A DNA stretch of 64,000 nt from Oscheius onirici (taxonomy: Eukaryota; Nematoda; Chromadorea; Rhabditida; Rhabditidae): positions 6,262,064 to 6,326,063 of the forward strand of contig OW051468.1 in NCBI GenBank assembly GCA_932521025.1, written 5' to 3'. Positions 9,748 to 20,989 of the stretch are shown here, one piece after another (position 1 is the first letter of the stretch; each line of letters starts with the position of its first letter). The notes under the pieces were generated by a model. It worked only from the letters and a program-made list of their open reading frames with translations. It was not told the origin of the DNA and did not search any database. The translations under genes were made by a program, and so were the position numbers.

Positions 9748-12412
9748 GAAATCAGCTGAAAGTGGTCATTTTCAGCTAGAGATTTGAAAAGTGAAGCTCT
9801 GGACTAATAAACGGGCGGAAACTTTTCTTATCAGTAGTAGGGTTCGAAAACAAGAAGTCACGACCCTGAGGTTTTTGAGAATGAGGGAGACAAAAAGCCA
9901 TGCAATCAATGAATGGGACTGTTTGGGACAAATGGATGTTGTGGCGGAGTCGCAGCTGAATCAGAGGACGCGACATTCACGGATTGAGAGTGTTGTAATG
10001 CTGCGAAACTTTTTCCCCTATGTCTGTGTGGCAAATATGAGACGATCAGAAATGAGAGGAGGGGATAAGACACAAGTCAAGGTTACCGGAAGTTTCAGAT
10101 CCCAGCTGGTAACAGGAAGAGGCTTGGCCCGAATTAAATAGGCTGGACGGAAATCAAAAGAATAAAAACTCAGTCCAAAACAGAGACAGTTTTAGTCGGA
10201 GGGAACCATCTAAAGGTGCGATCAAATGGCCCATGAAACGAGGAACGGAACGTAAGTTTTCGGCTTGCTATTAGAGGGCGGAAAAAGCGCTAATCGATCT
10301 CACCAGACAGTCCTTATTCATTCGGCCCGATGCCCATTCACTACCTCCACCTTATCGTTTGGGGTTACTCTCTGTAATGGTGAGAATATGGCGGGAAGGA
10401 GGAGAAGACCCGGAGAAGACAACTGCGATAAGAGGACTATCGGGCAGAAGAGCCTCGATAGCAAAGAGCAGGAGAAAACAGAGCTAGGGTTAGGAAGAAT
10501 GCTGACAAGAAACCTAAATAACTCGTCAATCTTGAGAGACCGAAATATGGCTGTCTAACTGTCTCATCTTAGATCTGTCCATTCTCTTCCAAAGAGGAGA
10601 AGTTTCCGGACAAAGTTTAAAGAAAACATTCCCGCAAGGATTTTAAGTTACCGACAGCCTGAACTCTAACAATTAGACAGAAGACGAGGGCAGATGGAAT
10701 ATAAAGAGACCACAGATGTGTTCTCTCACTCTCTTCCACAGTTCGAATATGTAATTAGTGTCTGGAGGTGAGTCAGGCTCTCACGGTCGAAATAAACAAC
10801 GATGACAAACATGTTAATTCGCGAGAAATTTAGCCCCATCTCTAATGAGGAGGGCGCTCGGTCTAAAAGAGAAATGATAAATGGCCAAGGTGGGCCACAT
10901 GTGGTGAAGGGGCCTCTAGTAGAAAAACGGAAAGTTATAGGCACACGGGGCAATTGGCACAACGCTTAGCAGATTTAGTTTAAACAAGCGCTGCCTTGGC
11001 CTTCCCGAGATTATCCCCCTATTAGGAAAGTCATAAATTGGACTCGAGGTGTCACTAATCTGACGGTTGGCAAGGTCACAGTTGGAGCAGTGTCGGCGGG
11101 TAAGAGGGGTTGTATGTAGGCGGTTGATTCATATGGCACAGTCTAGTTCGATTTCCTCTATATTTGCCGACCCGCATTCAGCACTCACTTAGGACACTTT
11201 CCAGGGAACTGTGTAAACGGTTCATTACGACTCGAGTTATTCAGTCACGGAATCTTTTTCGGCAGATATACACTTACTAAGCCTGCTCATCTTTTCGGCT
11301 TGGATCCTTTATTCGTTCGCAAAACAGTCTTAAATTCAGGAGAGTTTCTACGAGAATGGGCAAAGCGACAGACGGAATAACAGGAATAGAACTAAACGAA
11401 TAACTAGAACATGATAGCAAGGGAACTGCAGCCCAACAAGGGACATTCAGTGCAACCAGTGTTCTGCTGCTAAACCAAACGAGGCAACGAAAGAACTGGG
11501 GGCGACTAAAAGAGAACGAAACGAAACACGGTTGGAAAAGCATACAGGGCTTTTACGCCTGCAGCCGGTAAAAAAAATCACTGATCATTTCGAAGAGAAG
11601 TTGTTGCTTGAAAGCATCTCATCATTCGTCGTAGGCTCCTATTCACTGCACTCTACAATCTTCCGGAAGCTAGCTTCTTTCCAGTTCTGGAGTTTTGCTG
11701 GGCTGGAGTTTTGGCAAGATCTATGGGCTGTTCGGGACTGGCCCGCAAATCTTTTCTCGGAGAAAGTAAAAGGCAAGAGTTTAGTGCGAAAGTATTATTG
11801 TTTTTGGGCACAATTATCAGATAAATTAGAGAATTTGGGGAAGACGTAGAAGCAAACTGAACGTGACCTTTCTGGGGGTGAAGAAGACTGACGTTCTGTC
11901 GCTGTCGCAAGTGCCACAATGAGCTGTTCTTCGCTTGTCTATTTGAGTTCTGACAAGTCGAGTTTATAGAAAGGTTAAAAGTGCGCGTCTTTCAAATTTC
12001 CGTTTCTTTCAATTTGTCCAGGTCGTTTCAAGTGTCGTCCGATTCATTTGTCTTTTCTCTTTTCATTTTTCTTGTTTTTTTTACTCATAAAGAATCCTAA
12101 CAGATTCTACGCGCCAAGATATACATTTGTATCACAAATAATCAAATTTTTCTTTGCTTGGCGATCCTTGAATGTGTTTAACTTATATCAATTGTTTCCG
12201 GCTGCAAATGATTTTTCATTTTTTTTTATTTCGTTGTTATCTTTCACAGCACTGAAAATGCCTTCTCCCGCAAAAGCATGTCCCAGAAAGTCTATCGAAC
12301 ATTTTCGCGCTCCATGGCTCGAAAGTTGCAAAATCTGGCTCAATTGTTGTTTTTCCTGTTATTTCTTCGAATTTGAACTCATACCGTTTCTTTATACACT
12401 CTTTTCAGCGAT
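9748..12412. other. long intergenic region
   Basis: About 2.7 kb without a supportable gene. It contains a copy of the dispersed TGGCTGTCTAACTG word (10547-10564) and, near 11545-11565, the word tacagggcttttacgcctg that recurs at 58890 and in diverged form at 59361. T-rich sequence from 12040 to 12410 may be the 5' leader or introns upstream of DDX1; its last acceptor (cttttcag, 12408) lies 4 bp before the ATG. Confidence 0.4.
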
Positions 12413-15043
12413 ATGACCGCTTTCGAAGAATTAGGAGTGATTCCGGAGCTCGGAGACGCTGTCAGTCTCTTGGGATGGGAGTGAGTCAATTATTTTTTAC
12501 GGCCTATAATAAATATAATAAAACTTAAGATTACCGACTCCAATTCAATCTGATGCCATTCCAGCAATTTTGGGTGGCGGAGACGTATTAATTGTAAGTT
12601 CTCTTTCTCATTTCGCCACAGTAAAATAATCTAGGCAGCCGAGACGGGAAGTGGCAAGACTGGAGCCTTCTGCCTGCCCGTGGCCCAGATTCTGTGGGAA
12701 AAACGAAAAGACGAGCAAAAGCCGAAGGGAAAACCAAGAGAAGGTAACCATTTTCTGCATTCCGTCAATGTGCTCTATTTCAGAGACCCACGAATGGAAA
12801 TTAAACCTGGCCGACCGAGATCACGGCCTGGCCGTCGACGCCAGCGGCTTGGCCTGTGAAAGCCGAACCCCAAAACTATGGTTCGGATGCAGAGCCACAG
12901 GAGCCGTCTGTTCGTCCGGAAAATACTACTACGAGGCCAAAATTAAGCGCGATGGTCTCTGCCGTGTCGGCTGGTCCACATCAGATGCCGTCTTGAATCT
13001 CGGTATGCTCCTGTTTAAAATTTCGTCAAAATGAATTTAGGAACTGACAACAAAAGCTTTGGCTTCGGAGGCACAGGAAAAAAGAGCCACAACAAAAATT
13101 TCGAGGATTACGGAACGTCGTTCACTCTAAACGACGTTCTCGGCTGCTATTTGGATCTCGACAATGGCTCTATGTGGTGGTCGAAGAACGGCGAACAGTT
13201 CCCGCCAGCCTATAATCTTCCGAAGAATCTGGTCTCATCACAAGCTGGCCTACATCCGGCAGTTCTTCTACAAAATTCATCCCTGGAACTAAACTACGGT
13301 GCCAAGCCGTTTGCCTTCCCTCCCGGAAATGTACGCCACTCGTTATTGTCGTCAAATTTCTCCATCTTTAGGGTTTCATTGGCGTGGCAGCAGCTCCAAA
13401 ATCATGTACAGTATGGAGATCGGGACGTGGAGAAGTGTCGGCCGAGGATTCCCTGCTGCCTCTATGCGTCATCGTCGAGCCGACAAAAGAGCTCGTTGAA
13501 CAAACTCACAACAATCTAGTACTCTTCGCGAAGAATCTAGACGATCCTTCTCTCAGGTTTGATTTTTCTCGATCTTTTTAGAAAGCCGCCTTTGAGATGT
13601 GTTACGACAACAGCCGCCACAGGACAAGTTCTGAAGGAACTCGAAGCTGGCTGTGATGTCGTCACCGGAACAGTACAGCGTCTCAGCGATCTCGCCTATC
13701 AAGGAGTTCTATCGCTGAAAGCTCTTCAATTTGTCGTCATCGATGAAGCCGTAAGAGCTTGTCCGCTTTTCAAACAATTCCTCTTTTTAGGATCATTTTC
13801 TCAACGACAAGGGCGCTGGAGGAGGAGCTGCCGTCCTGAATCGTCTCTTCGGAATGCTACCTCTGGTCACGATGGAAGGAAACCGGCTACAGGTCATTGT
13901 CTGCTCGGCTACCCTCCACAATGCCGACGTCTCGCGCTTCGCCGACCGCTACATGCACTTCCCGCAATGGATCGACCTCAAAGGAATGGACAGCGTGGCC
14001 GAGACAGTCCATCACGTTGTCTGCCATGTGGATCCGATAGTCGACAAACAGTGGATTCGAGAGCGACCTACAAAAACTCGTCTGGAAGATGATCATGTCC
14101 ACGATCGAGACCAAATCAAGCCGGGAAGCAAAGATCCCGCCACGCTGTCGTTGGGCACGAAAATCCTGAAAGGAATCTACGTTGTCAAGGTTAGAGGTAT
14201 TTTCTCTTGCCAATAAAGCTAAATTCAGGCCATCCAAGCTCTCAAGATGGACCAAGCGATTATTTTCTGCCGCACAAAGCAGCAGTGCGATCATATGAAG
14301 ACATTCCTCGAGCAGCACGGCTACACAGCGCTGTGTCTTCACGGAGACCGCTCCACAGAGCAGCGTTCTGGAGCCTTGGCCGACTTCAAACAGAAGAAGA
14401 TCCAGTTTCTCATCTGTAGCAACGTGGCAGCTCGTGGAGTCGATGTGTCAGTAGCATACGGTATTTTTCCTTTCAAACACCTATTTATTCAGAAGTTTCA
14501 GTGATTAACGTGACTCTCCCAGACGCCAAAGAAGTCTATGTTCATCGTGTCGGTCGTGTTGGCCGAGCAGACCGAATGGGTCTATCAATTTCGCTCGTCT
14601 CTACAAAAGAAGAAAAGGTCTGGTTCCACAGATGTGCTTCCCGAGGAGTCGAATGCCGCAATACTAATGATATCAAGGAAGGAGGATGTACTATCTGGTT
14701 CGATGAGATGAAGGTACCTTTTTTTATGCAAAATCGTTGAAATTTGAGTAATTCAGATGCTATCCGAAGTGGAAGAACATCTCGGGCAGACAGTGAGCAT
14801 AGTCGATTCAGACTTCCAAATTCCCGTCGATGAATTTGATGGCAAGGTCGTTTACGGAAACAGAAGAACCCAAGGTTTGAACTTTATACATTGTAAAAAA
14901 AACACTCTCCAGGAACCCAGTTCTGTGGCCATGCTCTCCAGATGGCCACCTCCGTAGCCCATCTGGCCGATCTCGAGCGTTCTCTTCAACTCTCATACCT
15001 GGGTTGTGTTCGTGATAAATTCACAAGTTTTCATGTCTTGTAG
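12413..15043 (+). CDS. ddx-1: DEAD-box RNA helicase DDX1 (SPRY-containing)
   Basis: At least eleven coding exons joined by short introns. The start [20 protein letters not shown] matches the DDX1 amino end. Motif I is [12 protein letters not shown] (12635-12670). A SPRY domain is inserted between motifs I and Ia (about 12790-13330), diagnostic of DDX1. Motif II is IDEA/D split by an intron near 13750. Motif III is CSATLH, and the helicase C domain has [24 protein letters not shown] and [11 protein letters not shown]. The end [13 protein letters not shown]...[12 protein letters not shown] also matches DDX1. Motif Ib reads GTVQR instead of the usual TPGR. DDX1 unwinds RNA/RNA and RNA/DNA hybrids and acts in tRNA splicing (ligase complex) and break repair. 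The neighbouring small frame begins about 170 bp after the stop and may be in the same operon. Confidence 0.95.
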
Positions 15044-15211
15044 TTTCTGGTCAGTTTACGGGTTTGTAATTACATTTTACTTTGTTATGATAATTGTATA
15101 AAGTATTTGGCTTTAGAAAAACTCTTCAATTGGCTTGACCTGACTGGTAGTCTCATGAGTTCTCGGCGACGCGTGAATTATTGAGACCCGGGGGAGCCGA
15201 CAGCGGCTCAG

Positions 15212-15419
15212 ATGACGTCCCCGGTCGAACTCCTACTCCCTATACGTGAAATATATAGTCAGAATTACTTATACTCCAGTTTCAGTCTTTTCTGCACTCA
15301 TAGCTAAAGCTCAAAACGTGATCGCTGATCGACCATCGCTCCGAAAACAGTTGTTTCCTCCTCGAAAGGCTGATCACATTCCGATCCAGCCTTCTCAGTT
15401 TACTGAGGTTTCAAAATAG
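15212..15419 (+). CDS. possible small membrane or secreted peptide
   Basis: Two exons, 15212-15245 and about 15287-15419, join across a gtgaaa...tttcag intron of about 41 bp to give a peptide of about 55 aa. It begins MTSPVELLLPI, continues LFSALIAKAQNVIADRP, is basic in the middle and ends QPSQFTEVSK. The first 18 residues are hydrophobic and could be a signal or anchor. An acceptor-like site (gactggtag, 15150) lies about 105 bp behind the DDX1 stop, which is typical nematode intercistronic spacing. A short upstream ATG frame (15155) precedes it. No family is recognised. It is called mainly on intron-preserved frame and position, so it could be non-coding. Confidence 0.38.
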
Positions 15420-16684
15420 TTGCTGTACTATTTCGTGGTTTTCCTAGAAACTGGCAAGAAATGACTCTTCTGTTAAAAAACGTTGCTTATTCAATTCAAA
15501 CTAGCTCTCAAAATATTCCAAAATTCACAAGTTGACAGGAAAAACAACGTAGGAAGGAGTTGGAACTAGCTCACTATTCCTTGCTTTACGATATTTCCAA
15601 ATAACTCATTTCCTAAGTTCATGAGACTCACGTGGGCGTGTTGTCTCCCCTTCTTCAGAGCCACCACAACAGCTGACAGCCTCGGCTGTGTCAGTTGGGT
15701 GGCCACTTTTTTGTCTTTCGAGACTTTCGTATAGAGAACAACAAAACATTTCTCTCGTTTCATCGATACTCCAAATCAGGCTCGCTTCCGACCACTTTGA
15801 GCTATAAACTTCTTTTTCGAGGCTCGTTTCGAGAGTGCCTAAAATCGCTCTCAATGCCCCTCCTCATTCTTTTCTTGTTTCCTCATTGAGAGCGCATCAC
15901 CCAGAGTGCTCTTCTTTCACATTTTATCTGCTGACTGGAAGCTGGTCAGAAGGAAACACCAGGTGTTCCTCCAAGAAAACAAGGGCTCTGGGTTCTGGCT
16001 GTACGAAACATCTTCTGAGGTTATGATGGATGAGTTTGCTGTCAAAAACCTGAGCTTACGAACTTGATGGAGAGCGATTTTTGAGGCACTCCACACGAGG
16101 TCTCTCCATTCACAAGACCTTTGCAATAATAGCTGTTCTTACGTGGGTTGGTTTTTTTTGTCCAATTGCATTTTGGAAGCGTGGGTTCTCAACAAGTTCT
16201 CATTTGTGCCGAATATAGGAAGAGACCTGATTCAACCTTTAGTTGTAAAAAGAATATGTTCAACCCACCTGAAAGTTCCACCATTTGCGTTTGCCACTCA
16301 ATCCCATTTCAGTCTTTTTGGCCAATAAAGTTTAGAAAACCGCAAAGAGTGTAGCTGGGAAACCTTCGTGTCTCTAACGTTTAGGTATCAGAACAAGTGT
16401 TCTCTTCGAACTATTCCAAACCTTCATAATATTTGTTAGCAAACACTGAAAGCGTTTATTCTTTTTCCAATTTCTTCATTGACAAAAAGCCAGTTCCTCT
16501 CTGAAAAGTCTTTCGAAAATGCCCCGTTCTTCGAAGCAAAAACTTGCCCAAGAAGTTCGCAACTCTTCCTCTGAAAGAATTGTTGATTCCTCCCACATTG
16601 CCGTGAATTCGATTGTCCTGCTCCTCTACTTCTTCATCTCATCAATCTTCCCTTCGCGACATGTTCCTATGGCACTTCAGAGAC
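15420..16684. other. intergenic with an 11-bp inverted repeat
   Basis: No gene is supported. 15846-15856 (CGCTCTCAATG) and 15884-15894 (CATTGAGAGCG) form a perfect 11-bp inverted repeat with a 27-nt T-rich loop. The open frame from 16519 probably overlaps 5' leader or intron of the next gene, because its frame does not continue into the conserved protein. Confidence 0.35.
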
Positions 16685-17480
16685 ATGGATTTCGATCCGA
16701 ACGGCTCAAAATGGCAGTGTTGTTGCTGCCAGCTCCCTACCGGATTACAGGCTCTTGGAGCAGCTGAAATGGTTCTTTCCACTGCCGTGGCCGTCGGAAC
16801 AGCTATTCACATCGCCGGCGACACCCAGGCACGTCTTTTTCAAGGGGAAGGGTTCAAAAATTAGCCATAATTGACTCCTTAACGTGTGCGGAGACAATTA
16901 CATTAGAAATCTGAATCGAAAGCTATTTTTCAGCCACCGACAGTTTTTGAAGTCTGTTTGATCACACTGATGGCGGCAATGACACTGTCATCCGGCCTTT
17001 TGATCTACGCCGTTCAGAAACACAAGCCACAGTTCATGTACCCGTCAATTTTCACCAGAGGACTTCTGATCGTCTTTATCCAGGTGAGCTTAAAACTGAG
17101 CTTGAATGAAAAAAATAACAGGTGTTTGGAGTTTCTACCGTAGTTTCGCCGCATAGTGAACCCGCAAGAACGACAGATTGGGATACTCGAGCTCCTCCAC
17201 CTCCCGTGAGTTTTCAATTAGGAAATGAAAAAAAAAATAGGCAACATCTGTCGCTCTTCGATTGGTTCTTCTCGTCTTCGGGATGCTCTTCTTGACCGTT
17301 CTCATCGTTTACATCTGCTACCTGATCGTTCGTGGAATCAGCTATGAGAAGGCCTTTGCTCGTCGCAAAGCCCGCAGGGACAGCTTGATAATTGCCGGTC
17401 AAATTGGTAAGTTGTTAGATGAAAGAAGAGACTTCATTTCAGACCCCGATTTCGGCTCCAGACGTACTTCAAATGCCTAA
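16685..17480 (+). CDS. four-transmembrane nematode protein
   Basis: Exons 16685-16828, 16934-17083, 17122-17205, 17241-17406 and 17443-17480 encode 193 aa. The ATG lies 4 bp behind a cacttcag acceptor. The order is a cytoplasmic cysteine cluster (SKWQCCCCQLPTGLQALGAA), TM1 (VLSTAVAVGTAIHIA), TM2 (FEVCLITLMAAMTLSSGLLI), TM3 (RGLLIVFIQVFGVSTVV), a proline-rich loop, TM4 (LRLVLLVFGMLFLTVLIVYI) and a basic tail ending RRTSNA. This resembles a nematode-expanded four-TM family with a CCCC-containing start, distantly like LAPTM proteins. Function is unknown; lysosomal or plasma-membrane location is a guess. The first intron must use a GC donor (CAG/gcacgt), because the nearby GT donor introduces a stop. 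AATAAA lies near 17561. Confidence 0.72.
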
Positions 17481-17680
17481 AAACCCTCCCCCAATTAGAT
17501 GACATTCTTTTCAAGTGCCTAACAATATACTCGGGATAGTTATATAAACAATGAGATCATAATAAAACCAGGTTTGTGTGTGATAACCGGGAGACTGTGG
17601 AGATACGCGGGATTGAGAGAGAGCACAATTTTGATCTAGAGAAGGGAGGATATGACAAGAAAATGATAAAATGTACAAAT

Positions 17681-19729
17681 TTAGGTGAAGGGGAGACCCA
17701 TGACGTGGCTAGTAGTTCCTAGGACCAAATAACCCATAAAGTAGAGAAAAACTGCTCGTTCTTGGTGGCCTCGTAGTGCAAAGTAGGAGAAGAAGGGCAT
17801 GTGTTCCGGATCGAGCAGGTCCGAATGACGTACTTGTGGCGTCAGCTCCGACATCCAGCGAGAGAGGGCAAGGTAGGGGAAGAGCGTCGAGGAGAAGAGC
17901 ATTCGGGTCAGAACCTAAGTTTATGTTATGCTTGTAGAAAAATTTTAAGAAAAACCTCCGAGTTGTAGAAAAACAGTGCTCCTAAACCAAGAAAACCGGC
18001 ATGTAGAGTATAGGGGATCATTTCGCCTCCGTCGACCAGATACTGCAGTATTTGATTTCTAAAGTCGGTAGTTGACAGAACAAGAGAAAGACTCACTTCT
18101 GTACGTCTTTAACCGTCTGCTGAATTCCCAGGATGATAATTGCAAAAGCTGGCGCCGCTAGTATGAAACACGGTATTTTTTGCAACTGAAATCGTAGGTA
18201 TGAAAAGACATAAAAAAGAGCTAACCTGCCAGTAGCCGAAGAGTGAGACGTTCCAGTATTTTGTCTGGATAGCGGAATAAAATGACGGGAAAAGAATATT
18301 CGGCGAACTGAAAAAGATTCTCAAAAAGAAAACCGAAGAGGACTTACGAGCACCAGGAGAGTTTTTCGATTTGTCCTGCTCGAGCGACCTGTTCGAAATT
18401 GGCTAGGCTTTTCAGTTCTGACGAGACGGCCTCGAGTGATTCTCGGTCACAGAAGTACTGCTGCTCGATGTATCCGTATGCTGAGATGGGAACGGTTATG
18501 ACGACGAGAGCTATCGCGAGCTGAGCAGCTAAGAGAACCGTCTAAACGAAAAGAATATAGTTTGGAACAAAGATGATCAGTTACCTGTGTTATAAGTACG
18601 TTGTATCTCCTCGTATGAAAAAGCACTTTCGAGCCAGACTGTGAGTTACGATCAGAATCTACGAACATGGCATTCAGAAGGCAGTAGAAGCCGATATAGC
18701 CGAAATTTATCAGTCCGTTTGATCTGCACATGGGTGAAGTTGCAGAGGGGATGACGAAATCAACATACCTTGTCAAGTAAGAAAGGGAGAAACATCCGAT
18801 TGCGGAAAAATAGCCCGGCCAGACGTTGTCGCTCCTTTTAGTAAGATTGGCTATTCCGCAGAGCGTAAACATTGTGTACATCTGGAAGAAAATTAACTAA
18901 ACTGTGGACAAGCTTACCGATTCAGAGTATGCGGACGAAAAGAAGACACTGGCTGGATTGACGGCGAACAAGATAACCGATATGTGAGCCTGCTTTACAG
19001 AACGTGTTACGGATTTGACGGCATCGAAGAGGAATATACAGGAGAGGTAGCCAAAGCCCTGAACTTGAAGTTAGTCACGAAGAAAGAGGAAACTAACCAC
19101 ATTCAAGATAACCGCCGTCACAAGGTGAATCGAAGACCAGTGTGCTAGATTCAAGAAGGTAAGTGGGAATCCCCAGTACGAGATATATCTGAACAAGGTT
19201 ACGGCTGTAAAATGAAGAATACACTAACCTGACGGTCATTGAAAAGAGAGGGAAAAAGGCCAGGCTGCTCTCGAGTACGTAGCCGTGTTCGGCATTGTGC
19301 AACATGTGAGCTGCATCCCACTGTGTGAATCCTTGGAACAAGAACCGAATCAGTCGGTCAATTGTTGTATATTCGTCTACAAAGCTCGTTTTCGTTGCAT
19401 AAACTCGACGAAATAAGTTACCAGATTTCAGGACGACTCCTTTGAAGGCGTCTGTCGAGAAATTTCGGCCGCTGAACAAAAATTGAAGGACGAAGACGAA
19501 CAATCTGAATGCCTTGTTCTTTCGGAAAACTGAGTAAAGTTACCTGACGGCTAGAAAAAATCGGCCGAGTTTCTGTTTCGCATAGGATTCCGTCACATTT
19601 CCGAATTTTCGGCGATCGCGAAGATTAGTCTACAAGAATAATTTCATAAGAAAAAAATATTGAAAAACGTACTTTTGGTAGAAATACGGACTGTTGATCT
19701 TCTCGCGTCGCTCGTGAAGTCCCATTCAT
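17681..19729 (-). CDS. pigv-1: GPI mannosyltransferase 2 (PIG-V)
   Basis: The ATG at 19729 follows a ttttcag acceptor. The first exons read MNGTSRATREDQQSVFLPK, then TNLRDRRKFGNVTES, then a membrane segment FVFVLQFLFSGRNFSTDAF. The next exon carries GFTQWDAAHMLHNAEHGY followed by LESSLAFFPLFSMTVR. This WDA-H...AEHGY...AFFPL signature is the luminal loop of PIG-V, which adds the second mannose to GPI-anchor precursors in the ER. Several more hydrophobic segments follow, as expected for a multi-TM dolichol-phosphate-mannose-dependent enzyme. The last exon ends GYLVLGTTSHVMGLPFT at 17681. Introns are about 40-50 bp. The aspartate in WDAAH, thought catalytic in the family, is present. No break is seen. 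Confidence 0.88.
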
Positions 19730-19929
19730 GGGAAAAGTGGAGATCTGAAAACGGGAGTATCAATTTGATGCCGGGTACAATTAGCCACCTATGAATTGGG
19801 GCATTTTCAAAGGAACGGCAGGCATTCGAGTTTGAAGAGCATGGAGAGAGAACATGCGAACAACTTGTCATATATATAGAGCCTTTTTCATTTTTCGATT
19901 TATTTTCTGCATCAACACTGTATCAAATT

Positions 19930-20000
19930 GGCGAGATGGCGCAGTGGTAGGAGGCGCCAGCGTCAATCTAAAGGTCTCAAGTTCAAACCCGCTTCTGCCT
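19930..20000 (+). other. tRNA-like sequence (SINE head or tRNA pseudogene)
   Basis: A 70-nt tRNA-sized unit with an A-box TGGCGCAGTGGTAGG, a perfect GCGC/GCGC D-stem, a near-complete acceptor pairing (GGCGAGA with TTCTGCC) and a B-box-like AGTTCAAACCC. Anticodon and T stems do not pair, so it is not a functional tRNA. Downstream sequence to about 20110 may be the body of a tRNA-derived element. Confidence 0.4.
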
Positions 20001-20989
20001 AACCAAGGCATCCATCCTCCCGAGGTCGGTAAATTGGTAGCAGCATGCCGTTTTACCGCCATGCAAAACGCGTCCCAACTTTTGTCGTGCCATTTTTGGA
20101 CGTTCAAGGCGGGAATTCAAAATTTAAATTTTCCTTCGGCTATTTTTCCACTACATTTTCTCATTTTTCTTGCTGTTTTTCTCAAGAAGCACGCTAAGAA
20201 TGCCCTCTAAGAACTTAACTTCAAAAATAAAGTGGAAACGTCCTTCATAATCCTTCAAGGAACGAAGTCTGTGCAAAACTCAGAGTTTTCGCCTGTTTTC
20301 TATGAACTACAGAGTGTACTCGGTTTCCGTTGCTCTTAGGGCGTCTATTCTAGAGCTTTTGGACATTTGGAATCACATTGATTCCTTCGCATGTCAATCT
20401 TCACGATTCTTCAGATAAATGCCTGATTTTTTACTAAAGAACTGCTCCACGATGTTTATAGTAGTGAAAGGAACGAAAAATGATAAAAAGAGATTTGTTG
20501 CAGGGCTATATTGCCAAACAAGTCGTGATTTCTCGGTATAAACGCCGTTTGAACACGCGCAACACGGGTACTGTAGGTATACTGTAATTAAAAAAGTTGG
20601 GACGGCCGTAAAACGCTGTGGAGCAAATTTTATATCTCGTGTTCGAAATCCCGCGCAATCCGCTCAATACAATACTGGCGCGAAATCAGGTGTTTTTGAA
20701 TATTTCATCCAGTAGAACAAGGTATAGAAAAACGATTTATTCGAAGAGAGAGACAACAGTTTCAAACATTAGACAATAACAGTCTAGACGTACAGAACCG
20801 AAAAAGTAAAGAAAAATTTGGCCGTTCCGGTTGTCTCTCTGTAAGAATTCACAAAAGGCAGACGGGTCAAGGCTGGAATCGGGATCTCTTTATTTGAGTG
20901 TAGTCCTACTCGTTCTCGGATTTTTCCTGCTAAAAGTTTATATCATTTGTGCTATTTTAAAGTGGATAGTCCACTGCTGTACACCTGTT
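20001..20989. other. intergenic, repeat-like
   Basis: About 1 kb without a gene. The stretch 20052-20092 (cgttttaccgcc...gtcccaactttt) and the complement of 20595-20622 share diverged blocks in inverted orientation, suggesting an element about 0.55 kb long starting with the tRNA-like unit. Confidence 0.3.

Noticed and set aside
15150-15245. Small structured RNA suspected from the GC-rich stretch after DDX1
   Set aside because: It matches no snRNA, SRP or snoRNA signature I know, and a coding interpretation with an intron fits better.
16519-16767. 82-residue frame as the start of the four-TM protein
   Set aside because: Its frame differs from the conserved protein; the acceptor at 16680 with ATG 16685 explains the gene better.
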